Assembly (NCBI GenBank): GCA_903813345.2
Contig: CAIIXF020000005.1
Coordinates: forward strand, 41,581,394 to 41,645,393
Origin: Owenia fusiformis
Lineage: Eukaryota > Annelida > Polychaeta > Sabellida > Oweniidae
DNA length: 64,000 nt
Reading direction: 5' to 3'
Shown here: positions 37,501 to 49,500 of the stretch, in pieces
How the letters are laid out: every line of letters starts with the position of its first letter
How positions within the stretch are numbered: the stretch's first letter is position 1
Notes under the pieces: generated by a model
Database searches by the model: none
Told to the model about the DNA's origin: nothing
Seen by the model: the letters and a program-made list of their open reading frames with translations, nothing else
Position numbers and translations under genes: made by a program

Positions 37501-40500
37501 ATTTTGGATCATTGAATATCTGTATATATTTCACCTCACCCTTCGGGCTGCGGTGAATACACTTTCATAACTATATACAGATATTCAACTCCACAGAATT
37601 CATTCAATATTTGTATAATATTCACATTCATTTAATGTATATCCATAGTGCCTATTTGATCTGTCATCACCATATCCCAATTTCGCTCAGTTCCCAAGAA
37701 ATTGCAGATTTGGACATAAAAAGTCAAATTTTCTTTAAATGTCAGACACCTGAAGTTGAAGAAGAACTTATTTGCAGTTTACATGTACAAGAAAGTTAAA
37801 AAAGACCAATTTGACCTTAGATTTGAGATATGACCTTTGGTTGACATTCAGTACCCAGCCTTTCAGTAGGTGATGTAGGTTCGAACCTAAAGCGAACCTA
37901 AAAGTGAATCCCACAATTTGATGGCTACCTAAACGAACCTACTTCATGTAGGTTCGCTTTAGGTTCGAACCTAAAACTACCTAAAGCACTTTAAAAAAAT
38001 CAGAAACTTGTAGGTAGTTTTAGGTTCGAACCTAAGGCGAACCTAAAAATGTTATACTTTTTCAGGATTTACCTAAACCGAACCAAAAAATCTTAGAAAT
38101 TATCTAGAGTTACCTAAAACTACCTAAAACACTTAAAAAAATCGAAAAGTTGTAGGTAGTTTTAGGTTCGAACCCAAAGCGAACCTAAAAAACATAGTCA
38201 TTCTTCAAGAGTTACCTAAAGCGAACCTAAAAATCTTAAATCTACCTAAAACACTTCAAACTTGTAGGTAGTTTTAGGTTCGAACCCAAAGCTACCTAAA
38301 GCTACCTAAAGCAAACCTACAAAACAGAAGTTCTGTCACAGCCACTAGGGGCGCTGATAGCAGGAAGTATCAATGCATTGTGGGTATAATATTCAAACTA
38401 AAATCAGTTAGACAGGAAATTTGGAAATAGCCAGGAAAATGGGGAAATATGCTGAAATGACCATCACATCAGTGCTCATTTACAAAGTACATGTAAGTAA
38501 GTGTACAAATGATCAATCAATATATTATTTTAACCTCTTGAATACCCAGAATGACGGATATATCTGTCACAGAATTTTTCACTAAAACTGCTCTAACTTT
38601 GGCAATTTTTATCCAATCTTCACAAATGATGTTTTAAAATGAATGTAATGGGTCTATGTTTACTATTCTTATGAAATCAAACATCAACTGTTGTGTTTTT
38701 AGATGTAAATATCAAAAAAACTGGCAAAAAATAAACAATACTCTGGTTTCAAACCCTTTTTAGAGGCTGGTATTCAAGAGGTTAAGTGTTATAAAAGCAT
38801 GCAATTATAAAATAGGAGGAATTTTAAATAAATGTACCTGAGTGAGAAACTAAGCATCAAAATGTGTGAGAAATAAATAAACAGTTGACATAGCCTATAC
38901 AGTTCACAAGTTTGTAGGGTCCAGACACCCGGCTACCTCCATAGGCCAGCTTAGGACCATCATTGTAAATAAATGTACTTGCGTGAGAATATATGCATCA
39001 AAATGTGTGAGAAATATATAAACAGTTCAAATCAACAAATCAAGTCATCCAGCTGATGTGTGGTCTAAAGCCAACCCAGCCCTTGGAAGTATTTACCTAA
39101 TGCGAACCTACTTAGGTTCGCTTTAGGTAGTTTTAGGTTCACTTTAGGCGATGTTCAAATATGCTAATTAGATTCAGGTTCGCTTTAGGTGACCACCTAA
39201 AGTGAACCTATAATTACCTAGAGCGAACCTATAATTACCTAAAGCGAACCTACCTAGGTTCGCTTTAGGTAGTTTAGGTAGTTATAGGTAGTTATAGGTT
39301 CGCTTTAGGTGATCACCTAAAGTAAACCTAGACCTAATTAGCATATTTGAACATCGCCTAAAGCGAACCTACCAATGGAGTTTTTATATGGGGAACTACC
39401 TAAAGCGAACCTAGAAATCCTAGTTAAATATATCACCTAAAGCGAACCTACTGAAAGGCTGGGTAACCTTTGAAATGTCAAAAGTTGATTTCTCAAATTG
39501 ATTTCTCGAACTTTATCATTTTCATAGAAATTTGTCATGTATAAAGTTAGTTGCAGGTTTTGTGATTGAAATTGTTTAAAAGTAACCAGGTAACTCATTA
39601 ACTAAGCCTGTAGTGAAAAATGCAACTAACATCTAGTAGCTACCAGATTAACTTACTCATTAAATATGACTGGAAAAGTGGCAGTGCCTATTTGTATTTA
39701 ATTGTGTCACCAATGAAATAGTAGGTCAATCTGGTAGCCGCTATTTTGATTTGTAAATACAAGCTTAGTACCTAATACCTTAGTACCTAAGTTTAAGTGT
39801 GAGTAACTTAACGACTCAGTAACTAACTCATGCAACTAAGCGACCTAGTAACTAACTCATGTAATTTGGACTAAAAGAGTATTTCTGTGCATAGTTTATC
39901 ATTTCCAAACATAATGTGGTCAGAATTCACTGTGTTAATTAGCACAAGGTCCTTCATTTTATAACTGGAAAAATTGAAGTTTGACCCCCTTAAATCTTAT
40001 ATGCATACAGTAAAACATCATCAGGTTTAGTTCAACCTGACATCAATACAAACTAAAAAACACAGCATTGTGAATAGTCTAGAGGTTTTATATGTCAGTT
40101 ATACAAATGGGTTTATCAACATCAATATAAAAAAAACAGACTGTAATATTGGAAGATACAAACTAACTAGAAAACAATGAATTTCTTGCGAAAGTGCATC
40201 ATTGTGACTGGCTCTAACAAAGGTGTTGGCAAGGCAACTGCACTGTTGTTTGCAAAACAGGGTGCAAATGTACTCATCCATGGGAGAGACATGGTGGCTA
40301 TTGAGGAGACCGTCTCTGAATGCCAAAAAGTTGGTGTTGAAGGAGCCAAGTTCCCAATTGTACAAGATGATTTCCAGGATAAAAATGTAGTATGGAAGAT
40401 ATTTGAGACTGCCTTGGCTGAGTTTGGACAAATAGATGTGCTGGTGAATAATGCTGGGATGGCTGAGATAACATCATTTTTAACTGGCACAGATGAAAGC

Positions 40501-43500
40501 TTCGACTGGCATATAAACCTATTACTAAAGGCACCAATTTTCCTCTCACAGCTTTGTTTCCCTGAGTTGAAGAAATCACACGGCAATATTGTGAATGTGT
40601 CCAGTCATGTTGGTAGCCGTCCCTCTGCTGTTGGCTTTGCTTTCTATGCAGTCGCAAAGGCAGGCCTTAATCAGTTTACACAGTGTGCTGGTATAGAGTA
40701 TGGGTCCGAAGGGGTGCGCGTGAATGCTATCTGTCCAGGGATTATTACAACAGACCTTGGACTTAAAGCTGGTTTTATCACAAACAAGGAGGATCAAGCT
40801 GCTTTCTTTGAATTAGCCAGAAAGATTACACCAATAAAGGAAATTGCAACATCAGATGATTGCGCCAAACTGATTGTTTATTTGGCCTCAGATGATGCTT
40901 CAATGATGAATGGAACTTGTATTATTCAAGATGGCGGATATTCTTTGATTGGAATTGATTCAAAAACATTAGCAAATGCAGCACAATGTAATTGACTGGA
41001 ACATTCAAGGGCATTGAACTATGAAATTGATGCATGCATGGAAAGTACAACATAGAGAAATATATCAGCATATTCATAATATATCCAGACTTGCTTGGAC
41101 ATTATTCGGACATAATGTTTAAATTGAAATAAGCATGTATTTGAGACAAATGATAACTTTTATAATTCAGTTGAAATAATTGCATTTAATTCAGCAGATA
41201 AGGTAAAACTTATTTTTATTTGGTCAATTTCTCAAAAGCTACCTATTTGAGTATATATATATGTACATATAGTTTGATATTTTTTAAAATTTAAAAAGGA
41301 TATATTTTTCACTGGAATATTCATAATGAATTAGGTCTATTAAATCTATCCAAATATATGAATAGGTGTTATTATATATTCCTATAAAATAATAAATAAT
41401 AGTGTTATTTCAGTGATTTCAAACTTATTTTGTAATTTAGTCAACCAAAGAATGTTTTCAGGCAATTCCAAGTGTGACCCATTTCTTTTCAAAAAGAATG
41501 TGTATTTTTGGCTCTCACAGTGGGCTTATGGTATCGACTAGGCATTGTTTAGCTGCTCTGTCCATTGGTCCATCTGAGGTCTTTCCTTCAACATTGGCCA
41601 CACAAATTAAAACTGTTATTTGTATTTGTATCAAGTCATATTCTCATTTTTATGTCCCCACAACATAGTCTGGGGCCATATTGTCGGCCTAGGCGCGTCT
41701 GCCTGTCTGTCCATCCATCCGTCTGACAGTTTTCTCCAAAACTGCTACAGATATCACCTTCAAATTTTCAGGGATAACTAATGAGTGCATACAGATGTGG
41801 ACAAAATTTTTTTTAGCTCAATATCTACTTCCTGTTGGCCATTTTGAAGTCAAATGCTAAAATCCTTGTCTGCAAACTTTAAGAAAAAGGCTACACAGTT
41901 ACTTTTAAAACGTTGACATCTTGTTCACCTTACTTCATTCTACATCTGATCAGGTTTTGGACCTGTTAGCTCAGTCATGGCAGCCATTTTGGATGTCTTA
42001 AGAAAAGTTAGCGCGCAATAATACTTTGTATCATATTGAATGGTGTTTTTGAGTTTTCATACTTTAACTATTTAGTAGCTTTATAAATAATTTCAGGTGT
42101 ACTTTTTGTAAAAACCTATGTTATTGTTAACAGTAGTTATATGTGATAATTTTGTAAAAAGAAATCAGCAAAAACTAATAATCACTTTTCACTTTTTTAT
42201 TGTCGGCCATTTTGGATTTTTCCATCCTTAAATCTTTTCTGTAAAGTCTTGTCTACGAGTTTTCAGGTGAACCGTTTGGTAGATCAATTTCAAATATTCA
42301 GGGATGATTCTTAGTATGAAAATCTAGATCTGATTAGTTTTTTGGCATTCTAGGTAAATGTCAAGGCAGCCATTTTGGATTTTCCGTCCTAAAATCTTGA
42401 CTGTAATGTCTTGTCTACGTGTTTTCAGGTGAACCATTTGGTAGATCAATTTCAAATTTTTAGGGATGATTCTTAGTATGAAAATCTAGATCTGATTATT
42501 TTTTGGCATTCTTGGTAAATGTCAAGGCAGCCATTTTGGATTTTCCGTCCTAAAATCTTGCCTGTAAAGCCTTGTCTATGTGTTTTCAGGTGAACCGTTT
42601 GGTAGATCAATTTCAAATTTTCAGGGATGATTCCTTGCATTAAAATCTAGAACTGATTAGTTTTTTTGGCATTCTGGATCAATGTCAAGGCAGCCATTTT
42701 GGATTTTCCATCTTAAAATCTTGTCTGTATATAAAGTCTTGTCTACATGTTTTCAGGTGAACCGTTTGGTAGATCAATTTCAAATTTTCAGGGATGATTC
42801 TTAGTATGAAAATCTAGAACTGATTAGTTTTTTGGCATTCTGGGCAATTGTCAAGGCAGCCATTTTGGATTTTTTCTTCCTAAAATCTTTTCTGTAAAGT
42901 CTTGTATACACGTTTTCTGGTTTACTGTTTGACGCTTCAATTTAAAATTTTCAGGGTGGCCATTTTGCATTTTCCGTCCCAAAATTGTAACGGTAAAGTT
43001 TTGTCTACTCATTTTCAGGATAACGATTTGACGGGATCACCCATTGGTGGAAACATATATTAACACATTTGTGTTCTTGTTTTAATATATATCCATAGTG
43101 CCTATTTGATCTGTCATTGCCATATCCCAATTCCGCTCGGTTCCCAAGAAATTGCAGATTTTGACGTAAAGTTTCAAATTTTCTTGAAATGTCAGACACT
43201 TGAAGTTGAACTTTCAAATGTATGTTAATAGTTGTATTTGCTACATACAAGAAAGTTGAAAAAAGACCAATCTGACCTTAGATTTGAGATGTGCCCTTTG
43301 GTTGACATTCAGTGACCTTTTGAAATGTCAAAAGTTAATTTTTCAAATTGATTTCTTCAACTTTATCATTTTTGTAGAAATTTCTCATATATAAAGTCAG
43401 TTGCGTGTTTATGATTGAAAATTGTTTAAAAGTAACTAAGTGACTCATTAATTCAGCTTGTATTCAAAAATGCAACTAACGTCTAGTAGCTACCAGATTA

Positions 43501-46500
43501 ACTTACTCGACATTTAAATATGACTGGAAAAGTGGCAGTACCTTTTTGTATTTAATTGAGTTGCCAATAAAATAGTAGATTAATCTGGTAGCCGCTATTT
43601 GCATTTTGTAAATACAAGCTTAGTACCTAATACCTTAGTACCTAAGTTTAAGTCTGAGTATTTTAACGACTCAGCAAACTAACTCATATAACTAAGCAAA
43701 CTAGTAACTAACTCATGTAATTTGGACTAAAAGAGTATTCCTACGATAGTTTATCATTTCCAAACATAATGTGGTCGGAATTCACTGTGTTAGCACAAGG
43801 TCCTTCATTTTATAACTGGAAAAATTGAAGTTTAACCCCCTTAAATCTTAAATGCAGACAGTAAAACATCATCAGGTTTAGTTCAACCTGACATCAATGC
43901 AAACTTAAAAACACAGCATTGTGAATAGTCTAGAGGTTTTATATGTCAGTTATACAAATGGGTTTATAAACATCAATATAAAAAAAAACAGACTGTAATA
44001 TTGGAAGGTACAAACTAACTAGAAAACAATGAATTTCTTGGAAAAGTGCATCATTGTGACTGGGTCTAACAAAGGTGTTGGCAAGGCAACTGCACTGTTG
44101 TTTGCAAAACAGGGTGCAAATGTACTCATCCATGGGAGAGACATGAAGGCCATTGAGGAGACCGTCTCTGAATGCCAAAAAGTTGGTGTTGAAGGAGCCA
44201 AGTTCCCGATTGTGCAAGGTGATTTTCAGGATACAAATTTAGTGTGGAAGATATTTGAGACTGCCTTGGCTGAGTTTGGACAAATAGATGTGCTTGTGAA
44301 TAATGCTGGGATGTATGAAATCAGGCCCGTAAGACACTTTTCTCCAAGGGGGGTGCGGTTTTTAGCTTACTAAAGAGAATATAAAATTGTCATTTTTTGC
44401 CGCGTAAATCAAATCGCTTAAGACAGAGGGGGGGGTCAGTTACTCCCTATATTGGTTTGGAATTAACAAATGCATGCAACTTCCAAACGTTCCAATTGTT
44501 TTGTGGGGGGTGTGAGGAGTGGTCCACTCCCCATAGAAATTTTTACAGTTTTGAGATGCTATTTGGTGCTTTCTGGGCACTTTCAAAGTGTAAGTTTCTA
44601 AGTAGTACGCCAACACCACGGGAATAAGAGTTGATTGAATAAAAAACCTAGCATTCAGGGGGGTCTGGGGGTTTACCCCCAGGAAAATTTTGAAATTTGG
44701 TTGTATTTGGAGCGAATTTGCAACCATATGGTACTCCTGTGCGTTATGAGTCAATAAGAAAAATGTGAATTTTTTTTCAAATTATTTTGGGGGTGTCAAA
44801 AAGGATGAGAGGGTGAAGTGGGGTGGGGTGCCAGTAGGGGAGCAACGGGTTGTCCCCCAGAAACACTGACCATATCAAGGTGCTATTTGATGATGTCTGG
44901 GCACTTAAAAAATGTCTGAGACAAACATGAAATTCAGAATATTTTCTTTTGTTTTGTGGGGGATGTGAGGGGTGGCTAACTCTCCTAGAACATTTTACAA
45001 TTTAAAGATGATATTTGGTGCTTCTGGGCACTTTTAAAGTGTATTAGTCAATAAAAACATTGAAAAACAATCACAATTTCTTTCAAATTTTGGGGGTGTC
45101 AAAGGGGTGGGGGGAGGGGTGCCAGAGGGGGAGGTGGGGCTGGGGTGCCAGAGGGGGAGCAAGTGTTTGTCCCCCATATCAAAATTTACAATATCAAGGT
45201 GCTATTCGATGAAGTTTGGGCACTTTAAAAGTGTCTGTGCCTAAAAGTGCCTATTTCCTAAGACAATTTTAAGATGCTATTTGGTGCTTTCTGGGCACTT
45301 TCAAAGGGTATGAGTCAATAAAAAAATTTGAAAAATCTCTTTTTTTTGGGGGATGTTAAGGGAGGGGGCTGCCAGAGGGGGAGGTGGAGTGGGGATGCCA
45401 GAGGGCGAGTATAAGTGTTAGTCTTCCAGAATCATTAACTTTATCAAGGAGCTATTTGATGATGTCTGGGCAATTTAAAAGTGTCTGAGACAATACATAA
45501 AACAAATTCAGAACTTTTCCATTGTTTTGTTTGGGGTGTGAGGCGTGGCCCACTCCCCCTAGAAAATTTTACAATTTTACGACGCTATTTGGTGCTTTCC
45601 GGGCAATTAAAGAATTTGAGAAAATCACATTTTTTTGGGGGGGGGGGTCAAGGGGGGGCGCAAGAGGGGGGGGGGTTATGCAAGTGCAAGATGCAAGAGT
45701 AAGTCCCCCAGAAACACTAACTATTTCAACGAGCTATTTGATGATATCTGGGCACTTTAAAAGTGTCTGAGACAAGACTCTAAAATAAATTTAGAACTTT
45801 TCCATTGTTTTGTGGGGGGGGGTGAGAGGTGGCCAATATCCCTAGAAAATTTTACAATTTTAAGATGCTATTTGGTGCTTTCAAAGTGTATGAGTCAATG
45901 AAAAAAAACTTTTTTTTTCAAATTTTTTTTTTCAAATTTATTTTGGGGGGTGACAAAGGGGGGTGCGGTCGCACCCATCGCACCCCCCCCCCCCCCATCT
46001 GACGGCCCTGGAAATGACAACATTTTTAACTGGCACAGATGAAAGCTTTGACTGGCATGTTAACCTATTACTAAAGGCACCAATTTTTCTCTCACAATTT
46101 GTTTCCCTGAGTTGAAGAAATCACAAGGTATTATTGTGAATGTCTCAAGTTATGCTGGTAGCCGTCCCTCAGCTGTTCACTGTGCTTTCTATGCAGTTGC
46201 AAAGGCAGGCCTTAATCAGTTTACACAGTGTGCTGGTATCAAGTATGGGTCCGAAGGGGTGCGCGTGAATGCCATCTGTCCAGGGGCTATTACAACAGAC
46301 ATGTCAATCACAGGTGGCTTTATTGCAAACAAGGAACAGCAAGCTGCTTCTTTTGAATTAGCCAGAAAGGTTACACCAATAAATAAAATTACGACACCAG
46401 ATGATTGCGCCAAACTGATTCTTTATTTGGCCTCAAATGATGCATCAATGATGAATGGAACATGTATTATTCAAGATGGCGGACATTCTTTAATGGGAAT

Positions 46501-49500
46501 TGATGCAAAAACATTAGCTAATGCAGCACAGTGTAATTGACTGGAACATTTCAGTGCTTTGAACAGTGGAAATGAAGCAAACATAATCTGGAAAGTACAC
46601 TATAATGTATCAGCATATATCAAGACTAGCTTGAATTTGATTTAGACATACTGTGTAAAATGAAATAAGTGTGCTTTGTAGGCAAATAATAACTTTAATT
46701 TACAGTGTAACATTTAATAAAGCGATAAAAATATTTTTAATTTGGTCAATGATTTCATAAAATTTCCCGAGTTATTCTTTGGTGACAGCGTTCACCTTTG
46801 TACCCTCTTGATATCTTTTTTGGCACAGTCCTTTCAATGTTCATATGGTCTTCCTCTCTTCCTGGTCCCATTTTATGAGCTCTTCAAAGAGTATCTGCTT
46901 TGGTAAATCTGTCATCTGGCACGCCGCATGTGTGACCGAGCCAACATAGTCTACTTTTTCTTATCATCACTTCAGTTAGTGCTGCCTTTGCTCTTTTCTG
47001 AATTTTTGTATTTGACACCTTGTCTTATTGCCACTTTATGCCAAGGATATGTTGTTGGAAACTCTTTTGATAATGCTCGATCTTGCAGAGGTGGTGAATG
47101 CAAGTTGTCCAGGATTTTCAGCCATACAACATAGTTGGAGTGATAATGGCGTAGTATATCAGTGGCTTAGTCCTGGTTAAGATGCTGTTTCTATTCCTTT
47201 GAATTCAATGAATTGCAAGTTCCACTGGGCTTGTACACTCGTTGACTGATTTCAGGGTCAAGTTGGTTGTCATCACTAGCCGTTGTTACCTAGGGTCACA
47301 GCTGGAGCATCATCACATTGCTGGTGAAAAAAACAGTTTTCTCTTGTCTGATGATCAAACCCCACTGATGGCAGGATGTATTAAGACTCTCAGTCAAGTC
47401 CTGGAGGGATGCTGTTGTATGTCTGCCGAATCCATCCATCCATCCATCCATTGTTGTTCAAGGTATTTAGTGGGTAGAGTTACACTTTGATCAGGGTGCT
47501 TGCCTGAACCAGTGGGCAAGCAGGCTTCACACTTCCATGCTTGTGTTCCAAGGCCCGATACTCACTGATGATGGATACAAGTAATAGCACAAATCTCCTT
47601 AAATATATAGGATATATATTTATTATTCCACCCTAAGTGCTTTATACGATTGTATAATAGCATTGTATAACTGCAATATAAAACCAACACTCATCGTATA
47701 CAACTCTTGAGAATGATATACAACTCCTGGATAGCGTATACAACTCCTGGGCAGCGTATACAACTCTTCAACTTGATATACAACTGCTGAATTTAGATTT
47801 AACTTTTATTGATTAAAGCTTAGGTCGGGATAATAAGATCATATAATGGTTGATTCTGTATATCGTTATACTCTCGTGAGTATATGATATATTCACTCGT
47901 TCCCTTCAGTCACTCGTGAATATATCATATACTCACTTGAGTATAAAGACGATATACGGAATCAACCATTATATAACCTCATATTATATCACTGTCATAT
48001 TCCCCACTCTCTCATTTGTCTAAACATTACATGTGACATAAAAATAAGAAGACATATTTAACAGCCATGTTTGTGATGTCAATAAAAAGACGTATTCAAC
48101 GGGCGTATTCACCAGATGTGTCGTTTCGTCAAGTGTAATTCTAAAAATGATACGAAAAGTCTAAGACAGTGGTGAATATAACAGTGAATGATAAATAAAT
48201 ATTTCATTGTATTTTCGGTGAATACCTGTTGCACTTTCAGTGATTACGCAAGATGTATTCCCCTGGCCCTTCAGCTTTGGGGAATACACCTTGCTAGAAT
48301 CATTGAAAGACGAACAGGTATTCACCTCAGTATGAAAAATTTGTATAATATTCTATAATATATCTAAAAAATACATTCCTGAAAATGCATGATAAAATCA
48401 TTCCTGGCTAGCGTTCCTGTTCATTAATGTATAACAGATTTTAATTAAGATTGTGGGCAACTTGAATTTCAATATTTATTATTCACTTTTTGAATCTGTC
48501 CCAGATTGCTTGAATACACAATCTGAAGTATTCTCGGTTTTTGCTAGAACGTCAAATTTTCAACAACATGCTACAAAATATTTTATTTCTAGTCCTTTGA
48601 ATAAAACTTGTTTAAAATGGTTTGTAAATGTTCTTGAAATAGTCAAGGTGCATAAAAACCTACTTTTGTTGAATGGTTTATGTCAGAAGGGTGAAGTTTA
48701 AACAGTTCTCCGCACTGCAATAATGACTTAAAGAATTTATTACACATTAACCCTCAAGTAGCATGGTATGCAAATTTCAAATGAACTTGATCTTTATAGA
48801 CCTTCAATGGTCCCTAAAGCAAAAACATCAATAAAATATACTATTTGAACTTTTTCAAAGATTATATTACATTGATGTTCAGTCTTGATTATGTCGCCTA
48901 TAAACAAGGGGAGAGAATATACCCAAAAATTCTTTGGCATTCACCTGTAAGCCTCAACATATGGAGTGATTCAAAAGTAATTGGCAAATTGTATAGGCAT
49001 ACTAGAATTCAAGAAATTGATACAGGTCAAGATCAGTCTATTATTATCTCATATGTGTGAGCTATTGTAATCACCCTGTCTGTTTGTCTGTGTTACTCTT
49101 GAAGCATCACTTGTAAATCCTATAAATTGACCTTTAACTCGGGACGATCACATTTTAATGGGACACTAAAATTGTTAAAATCACTCATTTATGCTCAAGA
49201 TTTAATCTCTTTAGAATTACTATAAATTACTGAGTCAGTATTCAGGTCAAGTATGCAATAACATCATGATCAATCATGACATCTCAAATCTTCTCAGCCC
49301 TGATGTTTCAAGTGAAACAGAAAGATGCCATGAGTATCAGAATGATACAACAATGTAAATAGAACTTGCTATGTTAATTGATATGTTAACATTATTGTGA
49401 TTTCAAGATTGTTCAAGAAATAATTGCATTCATTCAACGAGAGCTTCGTCTTCATAGTTTCTAACTAGACTTTGCATGCAGGTTTTATGTATGAAGTGGT

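Noticed and set aside
45481-45770. Open frames inside the G-rich element of SDR copy 4
   Set aside because: Overlapping frames in two phases over low-complexity G-runs; no transposase motif.
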